NCBI GenBank assembly: GCA_008921705.1
Contig: VFFE01008906.1
Location: forward strand, 1,949,146-2,013,145
Source: Burhinus oedicnemus
Lineage: Eukaryota; Chordata; Aves; Charadriiformes; Burhinidae
Direction: 5' to 3'
DNA: 64,000 bases
A program made the translations under genes and the position numbers. Numbering within the stretch: position 1 is the first letter of the stretch; every line of letters begins with the position of its first letter. Below are positions 49,676 to 61,842 of this stretch, piece by piece. Below the pieces are notes generated by a model. The model saw nothing but the letters and a program-made list of their open reading frames with translations, did no database searches and was not told the DNA's origin.

Positions 49676-52600
49676 AGCAGGCAGAAAACAGGTTCCCAGT
49701 CCTCACAATCATGGAAGACACACTTAAATCAAAAATTTCTAGAGCTTTATGTATAATGTTTTTAAATAACGAATTTTATATAGAATCTATACATTTTGGT
49801 CAGCTGACTCATTTTCAAATGGCTGATGTTGGCAGCACTGCAATGCAGGCTGGTTTACCACAGAGTGTGTGATAAACTATTATAGGGAGTAGTGTATATT
49901 TCTATACCTCCTCCTGGAGAGCAGCATTGAAAGTTGCATGCCCAGAATACATACACAATGCCTTCAACTTCAAGCACAAGGATGACGATGAGAGGATTTG
50001 AGAAATACCCACAAGCTCAAGGTTGCTGGTGGGACACTATACTTGGGTCTACAGGGAAACGTCACCATGCCCATTTGCCTGCCACTGCCAGAGCTCACCA
50101 CAGCAGCATCCAGCTTGGGCTTCAGATGCTGACGTTTATAAACCCTGGATAATGTGGTCTGGAGAAGTCCAACACATTTCAGCCAACAAGCAGCAATGCT
50201 TTAAGTTTCGCAGTTCAGGTCCTAGGTTGGACTGCTATGAAAAAGGGCTTCTTTGGCAAAGCTAATTTTCAACCAGTGCCTAACGGTTAAGGGAGAGCAG
50301 CTCGGCTGGACTTCTAAGAGGACCCTAAACAGAGCGATGCAGCTAATATTGGTGGAGGATTTCAAAACCAGCAGCATCATTCACTCCCAACAAGCAACCT
50401 TGCCATCACTGCCGACTCTTCTGTTTCACCAACAGCTCCATGTCTATCCTCCTTCTCCATAGTATTTGGTTCCCACAGAGGGGAAAAAAAGTCTTGAGCA
50501 GACACTGACCATTAAAATTATACAGGCATGGAAAAAACACAACCCATATGGAAAATGATCCGCTTCCACAAGTGACAGGAATGTCTCCGCAGGTTTTGCA
50601 AGAATCCTTCACACCACCGACATAGCTGGTCCTAGAAACTTGCTCCTGACACCTGCCGAAGGTTCTTGGGCAATAGACCTTCACTACTTTTTTTATTTCC
50701 CCCCTACCAAACATTAGCAAGACTGCAATTACATGTTGCTTCTGGACACTGTTATTTTAATATGCTTACAAAGAAATATCATTACATTTTCTTAAGCTTT
50801 GCACTTTAAAATCACATCCATCAAGAGCCTGATAAATCGTCTCATTCTACCTCTCAATAAAGCACTACGAAGATTTTACTCAACAGAGGGTGACAACAGA
50901 AATGGGGTCTAGTCTGAAGAAATACATCTGGAACACAATTACTTTTCCTGTTATTTTCTGAATTGCTAAAAATATTTGTTAATAGTATCCACTTATTTTC
51001 TAGATTTTTTTAAATTAAATATTAGAGGACAAATTAATACTTCCTTCACCAAAACCATTTTTAATGGAATCCAGAAGAAAAAGAATATTAATACTCAAGG
51101 CAATCATTTACTTTGATGTCTATATAATATGCAGTGACCCGTAAGTGGATGAGCTAAAACTGTCATAAATTCATTATGAGAAACCATTCTTTGAAGTATT
51201 TCACTGTAAATTTGAAATGAAATGGGCAATATGGAAATAAGCTAATTGCATGGCATTTAAAATAACTGGTTCTAGTAAAAATAACCTTTCTGTGCACTTC
51301 TATTTCAGCTTCAAATGCATTTCTTCCAAAAACATTGGAGAAGCTGGTTTATGAAAACTGAAATGTTGTCATTGCTTAGTACTGACAGCGATAGGGCAGC
51401 ATTCATTTAATATGGCAGACTTTGGGGGGTGGGGGGGGAAGCCAAAACAAAAAAAAAAAACACAAAACCACCACCAAAACCCGAAGGACGATTTTATAAT
51501 TTTTATTTCCCTGGGAAAGGGAACCTGGGATTATGTGCAGCATAAAATGCACTGATCCAGACCCTACTGATGAAAACTGGAGGAAAATACATCCAATAAA
51601 AAACTATATATTCCCAGGGGAATTTTTTAGGTATCATCTAATAAAAGTAAGAAGCAAAATTCCTCTTCACCAAGTGGGGCACGTCATTTGCTTTGTCTGG
51701 TCTGTCCCAGTGCTGCTCAGGGTGGCTCTGCCTCGAGGAAATGACACCTTTGCCCTTGCAGCTGCCCGGGGCAGGGAGGGTCACAGCCTGCCTGCCTGCG
51801 CAGAATGCTGCCTCCTTTATCCTAACATGAACCCTGCCACCTCTGGCAGAAAGGAGCTTAATATTACACTCATCACTCCTTCATTTAGTTACTTTTAAAT
51901 TTTGATTCCTAGCTTTCATTTACTTATTTATTCTCTAGCTGCATTTTGTAGCAGCAGCTTTTGTTCTGTGGTTTATTTTTTGAACTCGGGAGAGGAGCAG
52001 TCCAGATGGGGAGCATCTTTGCGCTGGTCTGCAAAGAGCCTGTGGGACCTGTTTCCACAGATCTCCCTCGGGGCCCAGGATTTTGCTGATGCAGCATCTA
52101 GGCAAAGTGGATGCCTCTCCTTGTGGGAAAATGTGTGGGGGAGTAGCCTTCCTTTGTAGCCCTGAACTTCTCTGCTCTCTTTTCCAGCTCTCAGGATTAC
52201 AGGAGATGCAATGGGAGGGCGGCGCAGCAATCCCTGCACGTTATTAAGTCTCCGTGCACATCTGGCAATGTCCTTTTATTATTCTAATTATTATTCTAAT
52301 GCCACAGGAACCAAAGAAAAAGGGCGTCTCAGTTTTCCCCCCTCCCCTCCCAGAATGACCCAAGCTGTACTCTTCAGTGTGTTTTTCTGCTTTTCTCCCT
52401 GCCTGGATTCCAACACAAAAGCCAACAGCATCTTCAAGCGTTTTGTTGAGCTGATGCTTTATATATCTGAAAATAGGAAAATGGAAAATAGGGTGGTAAG
52501 AGGCAGAGAAGTTAATAGCCTCTCTTTATATATAGAAAGAAAGCTATATATCCATCCTTGACAGTGGGTAACGAACCAACATGATGCAATTCTCCCACCA

Positions 52601-55600
52601 ACACACATACCTGCATCTGACACCATGACAGCGGTGGGACAGGGTCTCCTAGATGATGCTGCATACAGCACCAAAAGCAAATGAGGGGGTCAACACAGGA
52701 TTTAACACACCAAAACTCTTCAGGGTAGACAAAAATCCAAGAAAACTTCTTCTTTCTAAGGGCTTGAGGGCTGTTAGGTCTTGGGCATTTCTAGTTTCTT
52801 TCCCCTTATAAGCAGAGCACAAGCAAGTTCTATCCTGAAATCGTGTGTCTTGAAACACGCTATCATTGCAAAATGGTTTAAAATAATCAGGAAACTACAG
52901 CCTGAAATCTTAGTACTGTAGTATACATTAACATGATACTAATTTTAATTTTACAAAGCTCTTCACCAATGTATGACAACAGTGCTGTGATAAATATATA
53001 GTTGCGCATTTAAGAAACAGTAATTCAAAGCTTACCTAGCAAGAGTAAACAGCAAATGCTTTAAACACTTTAAAGTACCAAATTAATTGTATTCCCATGC
53101 TTAAATTTACACTTTTGGTATTTTGCATATGTAGAAAGGAAGATACCACAAAACCCACCAATTAATTTAACCCCCAGAGAGTGGTGGCTACCTTATTTCT
53201 TCTAGCTAGCTTATTTCTTTTTTTTTTAGTGACTAGATTGGGCAAAGATTAAAAAGATACTGTCCTAAATTAATCTGGAATTCAGACATATGCCAATATT
53301 TGCATTACACATCACAAAGTATTTATGACTGATGTATCTATAACACATATTTTGCATACCTATTTAAATATTTACATTATACACAGTACCTTCCCTTTCA
53401 CGTACTACATTTTATATAGTTATTACAGTTGCTTCATTCCTCATTTTCTGCTAGGCTTTTAATTTCATACACTTCATCTATCAGATACTACTGTCTACTT
53501 TTAACATATCACTGCAGAAAATGGTTACTGGTGTTGAATATAGAACTACGGATACTGAGGTTTTGCAATACTAAGTATTACGGAGCTGAATGATAAATGG
53601 AGAACAGTGTCTGGGCTGAGAAGCTCGAGACACAGTTAGGAAATAACAGCGCATGCAAGGCTGACAAAAATTACATTTGCAGGTAAGTGGAGTGGAAATT
53701 TATACTTATTGGAAAAAAAAAAACCCAACAACAAACCACAAAACATTGTTTGTGTTATTAAAGGCGGAGTGAGAGATAGCAAGAGCAACAGAGAGTGGCA
53801 ATTTTCTTCCAACTCCAGCAGGAATTCATCTCAAGCTCTAACATGCAATTTCACTATGGATTTTCAGGACAAAACAGAGCATTGTGCCCAATTGTTTTGA
53901 GGGCTTGGATAACAAGGAATAAAAATCCCAATAAGTAGACTTTTGTGCCAATGCAGACCAGAAAAAGATTTCTATTAGTAAAAGTTACAAAACCATCCGA
54001 AAACTGAACTGCAATAAAGAGTTAACTATCTAACACCAAAAAAAAAAAAATGTAGCTTTAGGTATTTGATACTTTCAGAGGTATCTGTACTATTACAAAC
54101 CACCTAAGAGGAAAACTGATACAGCTCATGGAGTTTGCCAAAACAACACTAAGCTGCCCAAATACATCATACGTTCTTATTTTACCTTTTCTGGCAATAA
54201 AATTTTACAACGGAAAGCCATTAGTGCTGCGAGAGTATGGAAATGAGGACAATTAAATTCATCCTATTATGAATGTTAAATAGGCTGTTATGATTGTACT
54301 CTGTATATTTAACATGATATTGTAGAGCTAAACAGTCCTTTCCAAACAAAAAATTAATGTCTTCAGAAATATTAAAATGTGTTATTTGTTCCAGTCATAC
54401 CTACTGATAGCAGATATGTTTTAGAATAGATTTAGCTTTTTAAAATACTAATACTGCCTGATTTTCAGCATATAATCACATATACATGATTAGCTGTGAT
54501 TAGTTTTTGCTAATATTTAGGGCCAAAAAAACCCATCCAGATCTACTGAGTGGTAAACTCAAAGCTGGTAAAACTCTCCGTTTTGGAGAACCCTTATCAC
54601 AAAACCCTTAAGCAATCCATAGTCTCTCCCTGAAAATATGGGGAAATGCAGGAGAGCTCACCTCTGCCTCAGCCAGGTTTTGCTGAGCTGCTGTGCATCC
54701 ACGGGGAGTTGAGGTTTAGTTTTAACACATGGGGTTTCACCACCTCACTTGGCACATTGGCACCAAGCTGTGTGTGGAGACAGCATCATCTTGGCTGTGC
54801 CTGAGTCAACCATCCTGCCAGAGCCCAGTCCACCCCAGGGAAAGCCAGCCCACCTGCCTTCATTTGAAAATTAGCACAATTTCCAAATTTTTATATATAC
54901 ACACACGTATATATAGGCCAACACCCATGATTAAAAAACGTATAGTCTTGCAAACCAGTACAAATGATTTCTGTCTTTCATCTGTCTACTAGTTCTTGAC
55001 AGATCAGACTCCAAACACCTCTGGTTTAGCTGAGCAGCTATTAAAGCATGTGGTGCAGAATGTCAGCATGCAGTGTAACCCCTGCTCTCCAGGACCTAAT
55101 CCTGCTACATCCCGTTCCCGTCTGCAGGCTACAAGGATGTGCAACTGTCAGCTCAAGATTTTCCCCACCAAGTCCAATGCGTCTGGCTTCATTTTGATGA
55201 TGGAGATGCCCAGGCAGGATGCTCAGGAAGATGCTGGGAGCAGAGGTACCAGGAACGAAACCAGGACCAGCGAGATCCCGGTGGCAAGTGGAGAGCTGGA
55301 GAAACAACCTGGGTAAACAAGTGAATCAGGGCGACTGGTGTGAGGGAACAGCAGGAAAACATTAACTGACTGTGACAGAGTCTGAAAGAAGCTTGGCTTT
55401 TTTATCTTTCCTTATTTTCTTCCCCCACCCTCTCCCCTTGTCAAGAGCCTACATTTGCATTTAAAGAGGCCTTTGATCCTGCCAGAAAATGTCTTCACAT
55501 GCAGCATCTTCTGTTTCACCTGGCATACAGCCCTAGCACAGCCATTCCCTTTGTCAATACATCTTAGGAGTATTTCTGCTTTACCATGTCAGCCTTGCTC

Positions 55601-55640
55601 AAGTTTTGAGCCCTGCTTAAGCCTCAGGTTGAAGCTGAAA

Positions 55641-55755
55641 ATCATAGAATCACAGAATGGTTTGGGTTGGAAGGGACCTTTAAAGGTCACCTAGTCCAAC
55701 CGCCCTGCAATGAGCAGGGACATCTTCAACTAGATCAGGTCGCTCAGACCCGTGC
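55641..55755 (-). mobile_element. CR1 LINE, short 3' UTR fragment (minus strand)
   Basis: About 115 bp. It begins with the tail atcatagaatcacagaatgg, followed by the conserved ttgggttggaagggacc and caactagatcagg blocks. The ORF2 part is absent beyond the last few codons, so this is an extreme 5' truncation. Confidence 0.93.
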
Positions 55756-58483
55756 TCAGAGAGAAGATGGTGATTCACTGACACAGCCTCATCTCTCCCA
55801 GGGATACCAATGCCTGTACCAGCCTATCTCTAGCTCTCTCCTTAAACAGAATAAAAGCCTGCGACCCTGACCATAGGATCCTGGTATGAAATGACAATTT
55901 GCCTGCTGTCTGCCATGTCCTCTCATTATCTACTTGCATGACCGTTTTTTTTTTCCCAAACTCAGAAATACTGCAACACCAAAGGCAGAGATGGCACCAC
56001 ATCAAAGAGCCTCAGTTATAAGGGAAGCGGTTTTATTTTCACTTGAGCACAGAATTTTTTTTTTTTTTTTAAGCGAGACTTCAACATACCTTAAAAAAGT
56101 AACGGTGATGATAATGGGACTGAAAAATTCCATGGCATCTGAATAACGTAATTCAAGCCCAAGTATCAGAGGATAAGATAAACCACAGCGCAGCAGTTCC
56201 CAGGGAACCGACTATAATGACATTCAGGTTATACATCTCATCTGGGCTGCATTGCTGAAGGAGATGAGAATTAGCAGCCCTCTGACAATAAAGAAACGTG
56301 GGATTAAGAAACAAAACAGGAGGGTAAACGGCCGGTCGATTCTCCCGCTGCCTTTTCTTGTTCCTAGAATTTCTGTTGCCTGGAAATGGCTGATGAGAAG
56401 ACAGGATTATGTAAGCGCTTGCCAACTTCTCACACATTAAGAAAACTAAAGCCTGACTGATGGGTAGCTTAACCCATCTTCTAAGCACTGAACTAAAACA
56501 TGTTTACCAAGGAGAAGTCAAACAGTGAAACCCCTTTAAAAAATCCAGGAGCGACGAGGACTTGACAATTCCCAGGATTAAAAAGCTGCCTACATTACAG
56601 ACAATGTAATCTCCTTATAGTAAGATGAGGAAAAGGAAAATAAAGTCTTTTTGGTGTGCAGGATGGTTTTTGTTTTAAAGTATATACATCCGGTCTGACT
56701 TTCTTGCATTGTCTTAATTTTTCTCTCCCAACAGATATGACAGAGAAGAGAGCTATACCAGCCTTCCAACTCCATATTAAGTTACATTTTCCAACAAACC
56801 CACTGCTCTCATCAAACATGACCCTTCAATAATAAAATAATAAGCACTGTGCTGTAGGAATGTTTATTCCTAAATTTAATTAGACTAACTCTTAGGTGCT
56901 ACAAGAAAGCAGGTACTAATGAAAGTACTAAATATCTCTAATTTTGAACACAACTTCAGCGACTGTGTCACCTCAGCAGACCTACGCTTTCCTCAACTCT
57001 TCCTTGTTGTCATTCAAGTGGCATGTTACCTACTGCAAATACTCTAATTTAAATGCAGCTGAAGGCTAGTTTAAAATTTAACCTGCTAGACCTTTTCCAT
57101 TTATCAAAAAAACCTGAGCATTGTGCTCATTTTTCCTTTTTCTCTGCTTACCAAAGCAGCACTGGGTTCTCTAAAATGAGCAAAAAATTCTTGCAGTCAC
57201 ACTTCTTCCAGTTCAAAACAAATGTGCTTACGTTGGCGATAATGCTGAATGCACTGCGGATGCTACTAGAAAAGGTGATATTCTCAGCAATGTTTCCGAG
57301 GCACTAAAAAAACCCCAAAATCCTGCTGCAGGCTGAAGTTGCGCCACCCACTGGAGCATCAGCAATGCAAAACTGCAGGCAGCAAATACCTAATTTGGAG
57401 ACCGAAGCAGAAATCGTGTTGTGCTGCTCAACCACTGCTCAAGCAACGAGGTTAGAACAGCAAAATAAACTCTGCTATTTACTACAGGAATGTGCATGTA
57501 GTTGCGTAATGCAAACATGGGTGTCTAGAAGTAGTCAGGTTGCCTGGAGCTCACATCTTCATTAAGGACAAATTCCCAAACAGTGGATTTTTGTACAGCT
57601 GCCCAGTGATGGCACAAGTCAAATCCTCAGCTGGTGGTTATGGTTCCACTGAAATCTGCCAATGATGTTCCCCCTTTGGTCTTACTGATGGAGGAAAAAA
57701 CCCCAACTGATCCTATGTGAATAAAAGTTGTAATGAACGAGTAGAATCAGACCTAAAATTTTGCACCCAACTATTACAATTGTGTGATGCCTTCAAAAAT
57801 TCAAACTGGGCAAAGCCCCAGTCAGCCAATTACAAAATCTATGTTTCTTCAGCTTTAGAAGAGAACAACTTCTCAGAAATGCCAGAAGTGACTCAACCGT
57901 GATTTTTAAGCTGCTTCAACAGTATCGTAGTTATTTCAAGTAGTACTAAGAGTTTACATGTGATTTCCTTCCCGTAAGTGGAACTAGGGGCCAGTAGGTG
58001 CTCAAATTGGGGAAAAAGAAACACACACAAAATGATTCTTGCAACTGCTGTGTTATGAATACATTGCTTTTTCTATTCCAAAAAGCCTTCTCTGTGACTT
58101 TTAAAATATGTAAAACCAGGAAGCACAGAGCAAATAATACCTACATAAGTAGGTCATTTTCTTAATGGTAGTGCGTGGCTGTTTTACTACCAACTTGTTT
58201 ACAATACACATTTCAAAGCGCGTATATTCGGATCTGCAAAGATGAGCGAGTATAATCATGGAAGCATTCGCTCCAAGATCAAGTAGAGCCTAATTCAGAA
58301 AGACAAGCAGGAAAACGTCATATTTTGCACCATCTATGCAAACTTTGCAGAGAGTTATGACATTTTTGAGAAAATCCTCTTGCCGCGTGTAAGCTGTAGT
58401 TTGAATGTGCTGCATGTTGCATATTTCATTACAAAAGCAGAGCCACGTTATTTCATTAGAGAAGCGATAAGTTCAATCCTTAC
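55756..58483. other. Intron sequence upstream of the large-intron donor; nothing recognised
   Basis: Unique sequence with a T18 tract near 56057-56074. The only functional signal is the C1orf21 donor at 58474-58483 (minus strand). Confidence 0.5.
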
Positions 58484-58578
58484 CAAGTTTTCTTGGTTCC
58501 TGGCTGCTATTTTCTGATCATCTTCTCCCCCATTTTTCATGTATTTGACCTCTTCCACTGGTTTGATCCTATACTCAT
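58484..58578 (-). CDS. C1orf21: C1orf21 orthologue, internal exon (EYRIKPVEEVKYMKNG block)
   Basis: A 95-nt exon on the minus strand with acceptor ttggtgctcag (plus 58579-58589) and donor gtaaggattg (plus 58474-58483). Its first two bases (AT) complete a split codon, which is Asp if the previous exon ends in G as in human. It then encodes 31 residues from EYRIKPVEEVKYMKNG to ARNQENL and ends in phase 0. Against remembered human C1orf21 there are three conservative changes, in the Ala-Glu-Glu-Glu stretch (here Gly-Glu-Asp-Asp). The protein is uncharacterised. In human its N-terminus (MGC, not visible here) suggests lipid anchoring at membranes. Phases 1-0, 0-2, 2-0 and 0-stop chain the four exons consistently. 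Confidence 0.96.
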
Positions 58579-61039
58579 CTGAGCACCAAGGGAAAAAAAA
58601 AAAAAAAAAAAAAAACACAATATAAAAAAAAAAAAAATAAAATNNNNNNNNNNNNNNNNNNNNAGAAAAAAAAAAAAAAAAAAAAAAGAAAAAAAATTTG
58701 AACCAGTGTAGTTCAGCAGCTGGGAAAAAAAACAAACTAAAACCAAAACAGCTGACTAGAAAAGACCCTAATTAAGCAAAGCAACTAAAAATTACATGTA
58801 TATCGTTTCAAAGGATTAAAGGTGACTGATACCAAGGAAGTTTTTTCTGACTGAAGCTTCAGTAAGAATTTCCAGTTCTGGCTTCCAGAAACCGTACAGT
58901 AGCTCTCTAGTCTAGTAGAGCCATGGCACCTCAAACAGGTCCCCAAACTCCGTACTTTTCTGTACAATGTTTAATACAAACAAGTTCTTTCCTCCTGCAT
59001 CCTCCCTGGATTGTTATTATCAGTGAGCAAACAAGTGATGTACAGTAGTTACTTACACAGAGAAGTCTGCTTGTGGATGTCCCTTGCATTGAGAAAACCT
59101 CTTTTAAAAAGCAATGCTGACAGATGCTATTTGAAATTTAAGTTAAAAGCTGAAAAAAACCCAAACCAACCCACCACACCAAAAACAGCTGCATTTTTTT
59201 TTTAATTATCTTGTTCCTGCACTGTTTTAACTGAGCTAAAGCAAAAGGTACACAATGCAATCATATAATGATTTCCAGAGAAAAGGCCCCATGCTGACCA
59301 TCTTCCTCTCCCTGCTACCCCACCCACGACCATTCTTCCTGCACATGAATGTTACCCAGATATAAACCCAGCATGAAAATAAGTAATAAGAAAAGTAAGA
59401 TTCCTGGTTTGCCCTTAGTATTTATCAGCTAGGTGTTTCAGCTCTTCAAATAATAAATTCCCAGCTCCTGCGCCAGTACTAAAATATTATCTGACATACA
59501 CGTGCTATCCTACAGTAAAGTAAATGGCCGCACCAAAACTTGAATAAAGGGTTTTTTTGCTTTGGTAGGACATGAAGGGATTTGGTGATTCTTCTTTCTA
59601 GCCCAAGAACACAGTGCTTGCAGTACCAACACTGCCTTTTCTCAGCCCCCATTACAGCTTTTTGCTCTGGTCATCCTTGTAGTACGTTAATCTATTGGAA
59701 TAATACCCAGAGTTTCACACCCACACTCCTCCAGCCAGGACATATAATGCAGAAATGAAACTATCCCATGAAAGTTGAAATTGTTAATACAAAATTAAAT
59801 GAGACACAGTACACTAGGAATAAAAGGCAAAACTCAGGCAAATTAAAAGAAACCGCACAAACTTAATTATTTTTCTTTGGGTTTTCAAGCAATTTATCTC
59901 ACTTGCTAAGGGAAAGAAAAAAAACAAACGCAAATGGATTATTCTGGGTTACACTATTGTTAAAAAAAATACCAAATTATTTAGAAGGAAGCCTGTTTTC
60001 AGGAAACTGTTAACCACAGAGTGTATAAGTTAAATACGTCTAACTTTAAAAAACAATCTTTTTTTAAAAAAATACAAAATCATTTTGCATTTGGCCTAGT
60101 CCATATCTACATGCTTTTTTTTATTATAGAGCTAAATAAAACTGAATTTATCAAATAGCAGCATCTCAGATGCAGAGTCTCAAAACAGATGGAAGAATTT
60201 AAGACAATATTATTAGATTGGTAAATGCAAATGACTTCTCCATCTTTTTTACCCATTTTTAATGGAATTCAGGTAGTCTGGAGGTGACAATTCATAAAAC
60301 CAAAAAGGCTGAACACAATAAAGCCTGGGAATTAGAAGTACTTGACTGACTGCAGTATCTAACTTAAATTTTTCTCATTCCTTCCATGATCTCTGTTGTG
60401 ATCAGCAATAAAACCCATATGCAGAAAAGCATAAAAATCCCACGGTGGTACATAAGGATTTGAATAGGAAAACAGATAAGAAAGAGAAAATAGCACAAAG
60501 GAAGTCTGCATAACCTGCAGCTGGTCCGCATTAACTAAAAGAGAGGCATGTTCAACCCAGCCTTGTAAAAAACGAGTAAGGTATGGAGGTCTTGATGTTC
60601 AGTGGCAAAAATAACCTCTGAAACATGTCTCCTGCTTATTCCAAGAGATTAATTGTGATCAAACACTGAGCGCACACTTGCGCTGCAGACCATCCTGTGT
60701 GGACTGCATGTATGGGATGCTTCCTTGGAAGACATCATCTCCTGTAGCCAGTGGACCAGGGCACTGATGAGCCCAGGACTGATAATCAGATTTATATATG
60801 TGCGTTTCATACAGTTCAATAGGATGGAGGCAAGACAGGAAAGGAAGGTTTTTGTTGAAAACTTAATTCTGTATTTCTTCTCTGATTGTAACAGTGCTGC
60901 CAGGCATCACTGTTCAGCTATCTGAGCTGAGGACTTGCTGGTACCTAGCTTCCCAATATTCGTCATCACCATCATGACAACAGTCTTTTAATTATTGCAG
61001 CATTACAACTTACAAATCTATGCAGCTTCTACTGGGTGT
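58579..61039. other. C1orf21: Upstream C1orf21 intron, unique part
   Basis: This is the start (in window coordinates) of the intron between the exon at 58484-58578 and the unseen first coding exon. After the A-rich tract and gap there is ordinary AT-rich sequence. I searched by eye for the expected first coding exon (MGCASAKH-like) and did not find it. Confidence 0.5.
58593..58698. repeat. A-rich low-complexity tract interrupted by an assembly gap
   Basis: A23 at 58593-58615, a further A-rich run, 20 N at 58644-58663, then long A-runs to about 58698. On the minus strand this is the T-rich tract just upstream of the C1orf21 acceptor at 58579. The N-run is a gap of unknown true length. Confidence 0.95.
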
Positions 61040-61839
61040 ATAGAACAGAACGCAACAGAACATTTCAGTTGGAAATGAACAGAGTATTTCAGTTGGAAGG
61101 GAACTACAACGATCATCTAGTCCAACTATCTGACCACTTCAGGGCTGACCAAAAGTTAAAGCATGTTGTTAAGGGCACTGTCCAAACGCCTCTTAAACAC
61201 TGACGGGCTTGGGGCATCGAACGCCATGCTAGGAAGCCTGTTCCAGTGTTTGACCACCCTCTTGGTAAAGAAATGCTTCCTAATGTCCAGTCTAAACCTC
61301 CCCTGGCGCAGCTTTGAACCATTCCCACGTGTCTTATCGCTGGATACCAGGGAGAAGAGATCAGCACCTCTGTCTCCACATCCCCTCCTCAGGAAGCTGT
61401 AGAGAGCAACGAGGTTGCCCCTCAGCCTCCTTTTCTCCAAATTAGACAAGCCCAAAGTCCTTAGCTGCTCCTCACAGGACATGCCTCCGAGCCCTGTCAC
61501 CAGCTTTGTTGCCCTCCTCTGGATGCATTCAAGGACCCTCACATCCTTCTTAATGGGTGGGGCCCAGAACTGCACACAGTACTTAAGGTGAGGCTGCACC
61601 AGTGCTGAGTACAGGGTAATCCCCTCTTGACCGGCTGGTCATGGTGTGTTTGATGCACCTTAGGATGCAGTTTGCCTTCTTGGCTTTCAGTGCATGCTGC
61701 TGGCTCCCACTGAGGCTATGCTATCAACCAGCACCCCCAGATCCCTTTCTGCAGGGCTGCTCTGCAGCCACTCCTCTCCCAACTTATACTTGTGCCTGGC
61801 ATTACTCCATCCTAGGTGCAGAATCCGGCATTTTGACTT
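61040..61839 (-). mobile_element. CR1 LINE, 5'-truncated, GAACA-tailed subfamily (minus strand)
   Basis: About 800 bp reading minus. The 3' end differs from the other copies. It has an atagaacagaacgcaacag-type tail and a duplicated tatttcagttggaa unit (61061-61101). The minus frame at 61156-61599 is open for 147 codons. It shows [52 protein letters not shown] and [14 protein letters not shown], and ends LNNML-stop. The 5' part continues, frameshifted, to about 61839, where the next CR1 abuts. Confidence 0.92.
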
Positions 61840-61842
61840 CAC

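Larger units (their letters stand above)
42696..55640. other. Intronic stretch; low-complexity tracts only
   Basis: No exon, transposon or RNA gene is recognised in this 13 kb. It holds T17A15 at 43721-43752, a T-rich run at 47120-47164, G-runs near 45543-45560 and 51423-51438, G12 at 49664-49675 and A-rich AGAATAAAA units near 49606-49634. Many short frames exist on both strands, and none resembles a known protein. Confidence 0.55.
18436..58483 (-). other. C1orf21: C1orf21 large intron (40,048 bp)
   Basis: The intron is bounded by the minus-strand donor gtaaggattg (plus 58474-58483) and the acceptor at plus 18436-18442. It contains most of the window's repeats: CR1 copies on both strands, a hairpin, a local duplication pair and low-complexity tracts, listed separately. 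No nested gene could be supported. Confidence 0.85.

Noticed and set aside
58448..58735. 95-codon minus-strand frame running through poly-Phe and the N gap
   Set aside because: The poly-Phe part is the T-rich tract and the X residues are the assembly gap. Only 58484-58578 is coding.
60000..61000. Search for the first coding exon of C1orf21 (MGCASAKH-like) within the window
   Set aside because: No segment between 58600 and 64000 encodes it on the minus strand, so it is inferred to lie outside.
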